A DNA stretch of 64,000 nucleotides, from positions 16,632-80,631 of the forward strand of contig JACCGJ010016162.1 of assembly GCA_013407085.1 (NCBI GenBank), given 5' to 3'. How positions within the stretch are numbered: the first letter of the stretch is position 1; each line of letters opens with the position of its first letter. This DNA is from Atriophallophorus winterbourni (taxonomy: Eukaryota; Platyhelminthes; Trematoda; Plagiorchiida; Microphallidae). The notes beneath the pieces were generated by a model, which had not been told where the DNA came from, ran no database searches, and worked only from the letters and a program-made list of their open reading frames with translations. Of the stretch, positions 12,501 through 22,950 are shown piece after piece. Position numbers and translations under genes: made by a program.

Positions 12501-14417
12501 ACAGGTGACCAAATTGATTGCGATAATCTCTTAGTTGCCGCCACCAATAGATGGCGAAAAATACGTTGCGAATGTATGATATTTTTAGCAACAGATTCAG
12601 AAAGCGTTAGGTAGAAGATACATCATGCGAACTCCATAGCTTTACATGGCATACTACAAGCTTCGCAGCTAATTCATCGATGGTTCGATCTAAGTTTTGG
12701 AAGCAGACAAATCGTTTAAGCGACTACCAATTTAAAATGTACGCGGATGTGTTGGCATGAACACATAATGTCCGAACAAACTTTAGCTCGGCGCCAAAAC
12801 ATTATTTGCAAGTCATCGATTAGAAATATTTTATCGCGTCTGGTTTGTCGTCAGACAAGCGCGGGTGTCTAAATGGATACCGCTTGAAACGAAGGGTACA
12901 TGGCGCTGCTGAATGTCGGTGTAATAATGATTACGATTTTTAGTTGAATGTTGGCTGTCATGAATTGTTTGATCCGGTGAATTTTAACACACTCATGAGG
13001 CGTGAGCGAAATCGGTATCTGGAAATCACAAAAAAGCTTATACCAATGATCCTTTATCACGTTTTCAGGAAACAAACCAAATAAATCGCAAAACGCTTAT
13101 TTTGTTGTCCAGATCACAAATGGGAAACATTAACGAATTAGACTTTAGAAATACTAAGACTCTTACAATTCAGGACAAATTATATCAGCAGTGTGAAATC
13201 TAACTTTATGATTTAGTAATAATGCTGTGTTAAATAGTAAACCGGAACTTACGATGCATATTTCCTGCTAACGTTACAGGAAGATTTGCTGCACTAGCGT
13301 AGATAGCGTTTGGTTGAGCCAAAGGATACTGATTATTGTAGCCAGGTGTAAAAGCTATTGGCATGCCTCCGAAATTAGAAGTTGCCTGTTCACCTTGAGA
13401 GAGTACGGCATGGTATCCGTTGGAGTGCGTCAAAGGTTTTTCCCCGGTGAGGTAGGCTGTGTCCAGATTGGCCTCATACACTAATGGGCGCGTCTCTGCA
13501 GCGCTAAATGCTGCCCACGGAGAGGTTGTGAAACTATCGGGTGAAATGATTCGACCATTTTTGTCTAGATTGGATAAATCTCTTGATCGAGCGTGTCGAC
13601 GACTCCGATGACGTCCGCAAAGTATGAGACCAATCACAATTACTGCCCATAGGACGACGAAAGCAACAACTCCAATAATAAACCAAGGTTCACGAGTAAG
13701 ACTATCCACTGATGACGACGAACGACTTTTCATATCTTCATCAGAAGCTGGAGACAAATTTGCAGATTGTTTCTGGTCAGATGGTACCATTCGTCCATCG
13801 CCGTAGACCACATACCGACGCGGTGATGATGTAGTCAATAAATTAGTATAGACATGAACTGGTGACGAACGAACGCCTTCCCCACGACAATTAAGGGCTG
13901 CAATGTATATGGTATAATTGACCAACAAATCCAAATTGGAGAATTTGAAAGACCGTGATTCAGCACCGACCTGCGAAAAGAAATGAAAATTTGGGGAAAA
14001 TAAAAAGTATGATATCCGATCTCACTGGAAATAAAGTCAAACCTCGCTAGAATTAATTGAGCCAAGCTGAGAGATTAATACTCACGAGAAACGAAAAGTT
14101 GAAAATATCACACACAATAATGTAGTTAAAAGCTATGAGACATACCAGCGGAATTACATTCTATTCGCCAATGGTGCAGGGATTATGAATATATGTATGA
14201 AATCCAAAGCCTGATCAGACAGTGTCGCAGAGTCCTAGGCTGCACATGGGCTAAGATACTGCCAGGTTATCCAAATCGATGAAGATGTGAGAAAGAAAAT
14301 AGCAATGGCAGTGAGACTCCAGCGTGTTTCTGCATGCAGCTCACTACCAGTGGCAAGTCAATTTAACAGTGGTAGGTGCACAGCACAGAAATACATCGGT
14401 TCACATCGTTGTATTCC

Positions 14418-14461
<44 letters not shown>

Positions 14462-15960
14462 AGTTTCAGAATTCTGTGAATAATAAAACTATTCCGATTC
14501 CTAGGTCACATTTGCCTCAGTTAACAAACCGGAAACAAAAAAATATTGCACATACATTCTTCGATTTTGAGAAATGGATTCTTACTCTCTGAACTTAAAA
14601 AAATCTGCATCGAGTGCCTATAGAGCAGACAAAACAGAACAACTAAATTGAATAATTAGTTTTGACCAATACACTTGCTATGGCAGCGGCTTCACAGTAT
14701 CATTCATTATTTTTGTGTATTTTTACCGCCGCACAGATGTGCAATAGTGCAGCACTTCTGTGCTGTACAGCTAACACCGTGCTAAAAAGATTTGTCACCG
14801 GTAGTGAGCTGCATGCGAATATACACTGGAGTCTCACTGTCATTGCTATTTTCCTTTCCAATATCTGTCTAGGTCTGGGAAACCTGACAGTATCTTAGCC
14901 CACGTGCAGTGCCCGACTGTGCGGCACTTTGCCTGGATCAGGCTTGTGATTTCATACATCATTTATTATTATGATGACAAATATCACTGTCTAATCGTTT
15001 AGCAACACGAAATAAATCTGCGCGCGAGATGCATTTTTCAGTTTATCCACAAGCCTTGGTGTAGGGGCCAGCAGCACTAAAAATAAATTTCACGCATATC
15101 GAGGTTCCAAAAGTTGTCATAGCCGGGGCTGGCAGTGGGGATAAGCTCCCACTGTCTATAAAATGCTCTCATATGGCGCGCGTCTCAAATAGCCTCTGAC
15201 AACCAAGTCCAGCTTCTGGTCTGCACGAGTAGCTCCCCGAGCCCGGCGGACCTGCTTCTACCAACAGGAGAAGGGGTGAGGGCGAGTGACTGGCGCCTGA
15301 AAACCAGTTTGCTTCGGGAAAATGGAGCTCGTTAGCAGGGAAGGGTATTTCATGTAGTGGATACGTTGGGACAATTCAAGTTGGTCAGCCAAGTTCTACT
15401 TCAATATGTTAGGTTCAAAGCTAGAAAAAGCAGTGCATTTCAATTAACACTGGATCATTGTTTCGCTCATAGGCTATCTAAATCAAAAAATTTGTACGTA
15501 GATTGAAATAGGTAAAAGATAAACGAAAAAAGATCTCTGATTGTTGGTAACAGGCCCCTGAAGTTTGCCTAGCTGTACACGAAAAACTTTAAACTTGTAG
15601 TTATGTAGTAGCCTGTAATAAGGTTTGAAATACCGGCACGATGTTTATGCTTACAAAAAATTAATTGTTTCAAAACGTAGCACAATATTTACTGTGCCTC
15701 AGCCTAAATCACAGGGCGCTAGAATATAATGTTGGATCTATTAGCAGAAACGGCTAGAAGAAGGAGTGTGAATCTAGAGCATTCGATATTAGGGCTTAAC
15801 CCAAATGGATGTCGCTAGAGCAGTTTTGAAGCAGCTACTTGAATATATGCAACTGATTTTCTGAATTAACAGGACATATCGACAGAGAGTTGCTTATCAC
15901 TTCGGTTCATGATTTATGGTTAACCTCAACCACCGAATCCCCAAAAAGGGAACTGATTCG

Positions 15961-15995
<35 letters not shown>

Positions 15996-18900
15996 TTGAT
16001 ATTTCCATTTGACTATAACTATAAAAAATTGCACCGATGCGCAATTGTGAGTTAGTTCTCTACAGTTCTCGCAACACAGTGCAATATGAAACCGCCACCG
16101 GTAATGAGATACATCTGAAAACACGCTGAAGTCACACTGCCATTTTCACCCTATGTCTAAGCCTGGGCAACCTGACCGCATCTTAGCCCATGTGCAGTCT
16201 AGGGCTGTGCAGCACTTTGCTTGGATCCAATTGGGTCAGTGGGCATATGTTCGCACTGAAATTTATGGGTGACGATTTCTTACGCAAACAATAATGGAAC
16301 TAAATGTTTATAAATAATGAACGTATAACTGTTAAGACGAGAACAGCAATGTTCCATGAGGCCACACGTTTATGAATAGCTAAACTTTACCATCAGATAA
16401 GACATTAGAAGTGCAAATGCACTGTAGATGCGCGCTTGAGTGTACGAATAAACATGTATCAAGTAAGGAATTTTATGTAAACTTCATTTTATATTACTAC
16501 TGATGTATGAACTCGAAATAGTACTAGCATCAAAGAAACCGAGAAGCTTTGTTAGTAAAATAGTTTGACGCATGTCGATGACTTACCCTGATTTCCCGGA
16601 TCAACTGCGGGGGTGAAGCGAGTACCCGTAATTTATAGCCGGTAAGCACACCACCTCGTTCGTTCTCAGATGGAGGTTTCCATTCAACTGCTAGAACTGA
16701 TTGATTTTGCAACCAGTAGGCTGAAATCACTTTAGGCGGTGCTTGCGGTAAATTGTCATATGTTAAGGCGGAGACGGCAGAACTAGTGCGAAGTACGATT
16801 GGATTATTGGTCTCAGAATACAATACATCAACTTGTACTGTATAGCAGACGAAAGAACTTAAAGACCCAATGACAGTTCTGAAAACAGTTGAATTGGGAA
16901 TAATTGGTTCCAGTGATATTGTTAGATGTTTCGGCGATTGGTACACAGGCTGATGATCAAGCATGCTTTGTTTAGTCAGTTCTGATATGCTGCAGTGTGG
17001 CAACAGGATTTCACTGTGTGAACCAAATAATTTGGAGTTCGGACATGTGGGCACAGCACTAGTGGTTTCTTCTTTTAAACTAATATTCTCCTCACCATCT
17101 AAAAGTAAACATGCAGATAGTGGAACCATTTGGTATGTCAACTTAAAGTTACTTGGAGCGGGTACGAAATCCGGTGTACCACACAAGGACCATTCTACAG
17201 AAAGTTCAGAAGGCGAAATTGGTTTGAGATGTAATTGACCGAATTGAAGAGAATGTGCATGGTCCTTCAGAGTATAGTGATCTGCGTAGGTTCGCGTTGT
17301 ATGTACCAAATGGCTTAGCAAACGGGGTTGGCCGACAAGTTCACCATTTATTCGGCGGGCGAGGACAGCATAAGTGGTACTTGGACGCAAGCCTGTTATA
17401 ATATTCTTCTTATTTGAAGTAAAAGGGATTATAGGTACAAATCCGAACAATGAATCATATTCAAGAACTTCGATTCGAAATCCATGGTGAGAATTTGCCT
17501 GTGGAACGATTGTTCCGTTCGTTGCATCGATAATCTCCAAATCTATCCACGTGTCTCCGATATCAATAACAGAAATCTCGTCTGGTGGAGGTAATGTTGG
17601 GGCAAACGGAATATTATTGTAAAAGAAGTTGAACGTTTGAGCAAAGTCAGTAACTGAAGATTTCACATCGATTTGAGCTAACCACGAGGTAGAGCGAACA
17701 GCGTAGTTTGGTTGCGACAAATCCTCTGTGCTGGCACGACAGACATATGTCCCGGAATCTTCCAGTCTGATAGCATTGAGTTGTATAGAACCAGAGGGAA
17801 AAGCGATGATACGAGGGTCATGCATGTTCGAGACACGATTTCCATTAATAAGCCATTCAATATGAACCTCTGGTCGAAATTTAGAGGTGCCTCGCTGAAC
17901 AGTTATATCGCCGAGTGGATATTGCAAAGCACTCGCGTGACAAGGTAATATCAAAATGGTTCCAATAGGAACAGTTTGGTTTTGTGGTCCAACTTCAATT
18001 ATGGGAATTGGCGGCACATCAACCGCACGAACGTACAGGTAAGCGGAAGATCTTTCTATCCGAGCAAGATGTGAAGCCTTGCACTCATATAATCCTTCAT
18101 CGCTGATTGCAACAGAGCGTATAAATAAGGTCCCGTTTGAAAACAGCATGAACTTTCCATAATCACGAGGCTTTTCGTGGAATTCAGGAACCCACATAAC
18201 GTGTTGTCTATGTGTCCACCGGATAGTTGGCGGAGGATTTCCGGAAATAAAACAATCAAAATACACATTATCTCCGACGTTAACCTCTTTGTCGTTTGGT
18301 GTTATTAAAAATGAAGGTGGAGAAACAACTGACAAATGGGAAACACCTTCGGTGATTCCGAAAGGACCAGTCATGGTACATATATAATTACCAGCGTCTG
18401 AAAGTTTCACATTTTCGATACGCAGACTCTTTTGGTTAATAGAGGAAGTTCGTGGAACGCTTCCTGAATCGCGCTTCCATATAATTGTAGAATTTGAATC
18501 ACCATTAATAAGACATTCAAGTTCTACATCTTCACCAGTTATAGCAATTTTATTTCCAGGAGTATGATGCACACGATTTTTCTTTTGGACAATAAGATGA
18601 GCCGGCTTGCTTCTCCAAGAACCAACTTCATTATACGCGTAGCATTCATAGGATCCAGAATCTTGCAATGTTACTGGTCGGAACTGAACGACGTTAGCTT
18701 TAATTGTAACCCTGTCGCTGTTTTCAAGCACATTATTATCACGAATCCAGGAGGAAACGGGAAATGGTGAGCCAATAGGCAAACTGCATTCCAAACTAAC
18801 ACTATCACCAACAAACACAGTTTTTCCTTGCGGATCACGCGCATTGCTCGCATCAAAAGTTGCTTCTCTGACCATTGCAGGAGGAGAAACAGTCCAGCCA

Positions 18901-19214
18901 TGAGCATTAGTCGCGTTGCAGTAATAGTGGCCTTCATCCTCACGAGTAAACGATAGAAACAATAACTCTCCCTGAGAAATGATGAGATTAGATGTTCCAG
19001 GTTTGTCGTGCTGGCTTTGTACTAAATGTCCATCCTTATACCAGGTGATAAATGGAAACGGGACACCAATAGCTGTACATTTTAGGGTCAATTGTCTGCG
19101 TGGTAAAGCATAGGAATCGCTGGGATATCGTGTGAACTTGGGTTTTAAATTTTCATTAGAAGAAATCCATCGTGCTTGATAAAATAACAAGAAAAGAATA
19201 AGAAATATTCCCAT
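6007..19214 (-). CDS. robo: Roundabout (Robo) axon-guidance receptor, 3' end not found
   Basis: Single-pass neuronal receptor; in other animals Robo binds Slit and mediates repulsion of growth cones. Three exons read on the minus strand: 19214-16587 (876 codons), 13970-13253 and 6570-6007, joined at GTAAGT/GTAAGT/GTAAGC donors and AG acceptors in matching phases 0 and 1. Order: hydrophobic signal peptide (~1-19), five Ig domains (Cys pairs near 46/99, 143/191, 234/279, 321/378, 425/492), three FN3 domains (~538-920), transmembrane segment (~971-994), basic stop-transfer, then a tail with TPYASV (CC1-like) and PPPPDYPPP (CC2-like). Five Ig plus three FN3 plus these motifs is the Robo architecture; L1-type proteins have six Ig and more FN3. 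The start is the ATG just before the signal peptide. The reading frame continues beyond 6007 in phase 1, so about 1303 residues are visible and the C-terminus is missing. Paralogue assignment (Robo1/2/3) is not possible here. Confidence 0.9.
6571..9570. other. Robo intron, 5' part of a 6.7 kb intron in window coordinates; nothing recognised
   Basis: No exon or recognisable element was seen in this part of the intron between exons c and b. Confidence 0.4.
9575..9972 (+). mobile_element. RTE-like retrotransposon 3' end (C-terminal coding and tail)
   Basis: With one frame change the plus strand reads LHWFGHVLRKTDLALTKLIL, then DPKRVRTWRRQVKTW and LRTVYGVRRWERDL. This is the C-terminal segment typical of RTE-clade polyproteins (compare RWLGHVLRMPDHRLPKQIL at 59022-60113). 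It ends in GCACAAAAGTAAAAGTAAG, the 3' tail also seen inverted at 61975 and 62841. It lies inside a Robo intron. Confidence 0.7.
10085..10460 (-). mobile_element. RTE 3'-end-like repeat carrying a hammerhead block
   Basis: Blocks catcattgacagca, ccatacaacca, gatggagaatgatggg, gtagatgagtaagca and gcattcaatcaagttttgtgaacgag follow the same order as the RTE 3' end at 58722-59045. Between the last two lies about 105 bp that is absent there and contains the hammerhead at 10299-10336. Confidence 0.5.
10299..10336 (-). ncRNA. Hammerhead ribozyme motif with all core boxes present
   Basis: Minus strand 5' to 3': stem I CCAC (10336-10333), CTGATGA (10332-10326), stem II region (10325-10313), GAAA (10312-10309), a minimal stem III formed by ACCGGT (10309-10304), A as the cleavage nucleotide (10303), and GTGG (10302-10299) pairing with CCAC. 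Predicted self-cleavage is between 10303 and 10302. The first stem II pair is C-C, so stem II is weak. The other copy has G at that position, which suggests a recent mutation. Short stem III favours action as a dimer, as known for Penelope-type and satellite hammerheads. Confidence 0.7.
10461..13252. other. Robo intron sequence, nothing recognised
   Basis: Rest of the intron between Robo exons c and b. No coding exon or clear repeat was noticed. Confidence 0.4.
13253..13970 (-). CDS. robo: Robo exon b: end of FN3-3, juxtamembrane stalk, transmembrane helix, proximal tail
   Basis: Acceptor is cttttcgcag|GTCGG at 13970. Splicing in phase 0 joins ...LIREIR to VGAESRSFKFSNL..., which restores a continuous FN3 G-strand region (NYTIYIAALN). 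A Ser-rich stalk, a 24-residue hydrophobic helix (PWFIIGVV...LILC) and an Arg/His-rich stop-transfer follow. The tail has several Tyr residues that are candidate phosphosites. The donor ATC|GTAAGT at 13253 leaves phase 1. Confidence 0.9.
14190..14413 (-). repeat. SINE-like element copy
   Basis: Begins tatgtatgaaatcc, then gctgcacatgggctaagatactgccaggtt, cagcgtgtttctgcatgcagctcactacc and gcacagcac; it is the inverse of the family consensus defined at 55673-55912. It lies in the Robo intron between exons b and a and abuts an (AT)n run. Confidence 0.75.
14421..14458. repeat. (AT)19 microsatellite
   Basis: Perfect alternating AT run of 38 bp directly after the SINE-like copy. Confidence 0.95.
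14733..14970 (+). repeat. SINE-like element copy
   Basis: Reads gcacagatgtgcaatagtgcagcac ..., caccggtagtgagctgcatg, gacagtatcttagcccacg, tttgcctggatcaggcttgtg, and ends in ttcatacat. Full-length, in the same orientation as the type copy at 55673-55912. Confidence 0.75.
15110..15375. repeat. GC-rich block, possible retroelement 5' end
   Basis: Markedly GC-rich against its surroundings (gtagctccccgagcccggcg, aaggggtgagggcgagtgac). Not coding in any frame. A CpG-rich untranslated leader of a retrotransposon is the simplest reading, but no second copy was found in the window. Confidence 0.3.
15963..15992. repeat. (AT)n microsatellite, 30 bp
   Basis: Perfect alternating AT run in the Robo intron. 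Confidence 0.95.
16031..16240 (+). repeat. SINE-like element copy, diverged
   Basis: Contains gcaccgatgcgcaattgtg, caccggtaatgagatacat, cctgaccgcatcttagcccatg and cactttgcttggatcc, in family order on the plus strand. Confidence 0.65.
16587..19214 (-). CDS. robo: Robo exon a: signal peptide, Ig1-5, FN3-1, FN3-2, start of FN3-3
   Basis: Uninterrupted 2628 bp exon, ending AGG|GTAAGT at 16587 in phase 0; the frame read past the donor stops soon after. Every Ig shows the Cys...Trp...D-x-G-x-Y-x-C signature. Ig5 has about 20 extra residues before its Trp. FN3-2 has roughly 90 extra residues (about 700-790), rich in Ser/Thr/Pro and Cys. The whole ectodomain lying in one exon is unusual for Robo. 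Confidence 0.92.
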
Positions 19215-19415
19215 TGCACCACCAAAGCGTCACAACGGCGCATAAGAACCAGGCGCCTAACCTTGCAATAAAATTGATAACAGCAGTGGGATATATAAAC
19301 ACACATGTAAAAACATCTAATATTGAGATTCCAGAGTTATTAACCAAATTCCAGTATTGTAAATTCTCTATGCATTACATGTGGTGAGATTACATGTAGA
19401 ATAAATCCGGAATTT

Positions 19416-19845
19416 GTTCAGTTCAGTTCAGTTCAGTTCATGTTGCAGAGGACAGTAAGTAGCTAACGAGCCAATCGGGTGTCCAGATTTCTTTCGGTGG
19501 TATGCAACCTCTAAAAACAATTAGAGTAATCTGGAATCCAACAGAAAAACTCCCCTCACCAATAGATGGGGAGTGACATTAATGCGTTCCAAAGACAACA
19601 TAAGGATCATACCAACTATTAAATTACGGATAAAAATCAGGAAATATAGAAGGCCAGACAAAGTCGAGTCCTTTCTTGAAACCCACTACTGAAGTAGAAC
19701 AAACAACGTCTTTAGGAAAACGATTCCAGTAATTTACTACCCTTTCACTAAAGAAGAACTTACGAACATTTATCCTGACATCTCGCTTGGCCAGATTAAT
19801 GGTGGCCCCACACAAGCTGTAGACAATGGTCTCACCGCACAAGCT
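19416..19845 (-). mobile_element. CR1-like retrotransposon 3' end with pentamer tail
   Basis: The minus strand encodes FFFSERVVNYWNRFPKDVV...FKKGLD (19842-19624), the typical last segment of a CR1-like ORF2 (VWNSLPxxVV...FKxxLD). It is followed by about 180 bp untranslated and a (TGAAC)5 tail (GTTCA repeats on plus at 19416-19440). Short tandem tails are usual for the CR1 clade. Confidence 0.75.
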
Positions 19846-20515
19846 TGTTATCTTGATATGTCAAAAGCATTCGATCGTGTCGACCACAGTCTGTTACTAC
19901 AAAAGATGGAGCTATTTGGAATCAAGTGTTAATTACTAGCCTGGTTTGAGGATTATCTCCGCGACCGTGTCATCCGATTAAGGGTTGATGGTGCTTTGTC
20001 ACGACCTATTGCACTCACGAGTGGGGTGCCGCAGGGATCAGTGCTTGGACCAATTCTTTTCCTGATGTATGTCAACGACTTACCTAAACTTGTTCGATGC
20101 AAAATTCTGTTATTTTCGGATGACATCAAGTTGTGGACACAAGTACGCACAACTGAGGATTACAGACAGCTTCAGCTGGACCTCGATGCCTTATAAGACT
20201 GGTCAGCTAGAAATGAACTACCTTTCAATGTCAGAAAATGCAAGGTATTGACTGTTGGAAGAAATTTTGAGTTCTCTTACACCTTTGATTCCCATATTCT
20301 TGAAAGCACTTGCAAGGAGAAGGACTTGGGTGTGTGGGTGAGCAGCACTTTGAAACCGTCACACAACGCCACAGCTCTCTATGGAAAGACGTCAGGAGTA
20401 CTGCTTCTTCTAAAACGCGTGTTTCGAAGTTTCACAAAGCAAACCGTTCATCGAATAATTGATACGTACTTGGTTTCATTGCAAAGACCACTTCAAGCTA
20501 CTTAATTTGATACGT
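19846..20515 (+). pseudogene. CR1-like reverse transcriptase fragment
   Basis: Reads ACYLDMSKAFDRVDHSLLLQK, TSGVPQGSVLGPILFLMYVND and LLFSDDIKLW, i.e. RT motifs A to C. Asp replaces Ala at the start of the FADD box (FSDD), and stops occur at 19929 and 20195. It abuts the opposite-strand CR1 end on its left. Confidence 0.8.
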
Positions 20516-20707
20516 CATTCTGTGTTCTACTTTGTGTTGTTATCGAGCTATCACGGATTATTTGTACAACGACAAAATCAAAAATTCAAACCCAACTAAA
20601 TCGACCAGTCGACCAAAAATCCAATCAACCGGTCACCCCACTCCAGCCTTCAACGCGCAGCCGAGTCACGCGATCAACACGCAGACGAAAAATCGATCGA
20701 TTAATGT

Positions 20708-22086
20708 GTGCATACGAGTGTTGTTCCCCCGACAGCGAAAACAAGCCACCTTGACCTCTGCGCCAAGTGCATGGACCCGGTAATCGGTAATAGTGCTTTG
20801 GTAAATTGTAATTTTTGTAACTTACATGTGCACGTGGCCTGTGATAAGAATTTAACTGATGAATGTGTGCGCATCGTGAATGATGAAAATCTTCCGTCCG
20901 TTTGCTATTTCTGTAACGCCTGTAGGGATTCAATCGTGAATGGTGATCGCGAGCCTACAAAATCTTTCGCTGAAAACGAGGCTAACACAATTGGGAATAG
21001 ATTGTCGATAATGGAAAAGGAACTAGACAGTTTGAATATTACCCTACAACCAATAATCGCATCTTAAACTTTTGAATTGAATAATCGATTACGCTCGACC
21101 TCACCACCGCAGTCTGCTTCTAAAAAGCTTAAATTACGCGACACTGAAGTGATACTCAAAAAGGCTTTGAAGCAGAAACCGTCTACGTCGAACGCTTCTT
21201 TGGCCAAAGCTGCCACGAAAAATACTCCGCTTAATATTATCTGCACCGATTCGGCACCAACTGAAACGCTCCCGGTGGTAAAAAAAATCATACAGAGAAA
21301 TGCTTTCGCGGTCGACCTCCGCTGCACAATCTGAGCCTGACACACTAAACCTAAATCAAAAAGCCTCACATTCTATGAAGAATATCCGGACACGCGACAA
21401 GCATTCTCATTCGTTAAGCGTAATATGTACGAATGTCAAAGAGTCCGGCGAGAGCTTGTTAGATAGAAAACACAAACACGACCTCGATATATGGTCTCAA
21501 ATTTGTCAACAATTGCAAATTGAGCCTGTTACCCCTGAAAAATTAATTCGTCTAACTCGCCATTCCACCTCACCTCATAGTGATCAACCTCGGTTACTAA
21601 GAGTTACACTGAAGTGCGAGGCTGATATCGAAAACATTCTGCTAAATTCGTACCGACTAAAGACGGATCCGAATTCAAATTGCCGGATATATCCTGATGT
21701 GCCATGGTGGTAACGGAAGGGTGCCTCAAACATTAAGGAAAAAACGTTATCGCGGAGTATGGTTCTACTTGTAGTACCAGAAAATACCACTGAAGCATAG
21801 GGACAGGAAACAGCAGATCATGACTTCAAGCAGTGGCGTTACATTGCGTCTTCGCTTAATATTTCTAACGTTGTGATCACTGACACTTTCCGGGTGCCTT
21901 TTTCAATAAACTATAAAGGAGACGGACCGAAACCTCTCAGGATTACCTTTTTAACTAGCGACATGGCTGAATTTGTCAAGTCCGAATGGAAAAAAGCAAA
22001 ACGTGCTTTACCGAAAGACATTAGACTTTGTCCACCGAGACCAAGTACCATGAGTGAGACACACTCGCGGCTGGGGCGGTAGACGG
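20708..22086 (+). pseudogene. CR1-like ORF1 with PHD-type zinc finger and RRM-like domains
   Basis: Segment 20708-21067 has CAKC, CNFC, H-V-H and CYFCNAC, a Cys4-His-Cys3 pattern with the look of a PHD finger. Next is a basic linker, then SLSVICTNVKESGESLL...PRLLRVTL (RRM-like). A second such segment follows (ISNVVITDTFRVPF...PLRITFL). Stops at 21065-21067 and 21712-21714 and another near 21800 break the frame. ORF1 proteins bind element RNA. The opposite-strand element at 34302-35570 has a matching ORF1. Confidence 0.65.
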
Positions 22087-22950
22087 CAGCGTTCCCACCG
22101 AAACGGAAGCAATCAATACATCAAAAAACGTAGTGGGTCCGGCTCAAACCGAGTCGGACCGAGTACATCATACACGGAACAAAATGTTGATTCAAACTGT
22201 TGGAGCGCAATAACTAGCCCACAAGTCACACCCTTACGAGCACTTACTGTTAAGCCAGATCTGGCATCACATTGTCCTACCCCTTACCTCATATCACCTG
22301 ATTCATCGCTACACCGAGTCGTATCGATCAAATGTATATATACTAATGCTCAATGTTTAGTCAACAAGCTGGCAGAACTTATTGATATCTGTGTACAACA
22401 GTCCCCTGACCTTATTGCTGTGACGGAAACTTGGTATCAGCCCAGTATGACGGACAGTGAACTCTCAATCCCTAATATGACACTTTTTCGTCATGACCGT
22501 GATGGCCCGGGAGGCGGCGTTGCATTGTATTATCACAAGCGCCTCAATGTTAATATCATTGCAGATACTGATCTTTCACTCACAGACACGCTGTGGTGTT
22601 CACTTGACCTGGAATCTGGTGAGAGCTGTACAATTGGGGTTATATATCGCTCACCAACTTCGACCGTCGATCATAATGATGTGTCAGTTGAAAGACTTCA
22701 GCGCATCAGCGCTCGGCCACATGCTCAAATATTGATTATGGGGGATTTCAACCTCCCGCAGCTATACTCGAGAAATCAACACCCAATTACCTCACTGGAA
22801 CACAAATTTCAAGATGTATTTGATCTAGTCCCCCTGTACAATCACGTTTGCAACCACACACGAATGCGAGGGACAGACCAGCCCTCTGTTTTGGACCTAG
22901 TTTTGACTTCCAACGAATAAGCTATTGAATAAGTACACTATGAAGCTCCA
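22054..22950 (+). pseudogene. CR1-like ORF2, endonuclease domain
   Basis: EEP/AP-endonuclease motifs are present: YTNAQCLVNKLAEL, DLIAVTETWY, GGGVALYY, IGVIYRSP, ILIMGDFNLP and SVLDLVLTS. A stop at 22918-22920 interrupts it just before the final SDH motif (GRSDHVMLVF at 22951). The domain nicks target DNA for target-primed reverse transcription. Confidence 0.85.

Noticed and set aside
13708..13735. CCACTGATGACGACGAACG in Robo exon b as a hammerhead core
   Set aside because: Coding sequence, without GAAA followed by a stem III and cleavage site.
18056..18268. Several 60-90 codon frames overlapping the large Robo exon
   Set aside because: They are other-frame shadows of the Ig-coding exon.
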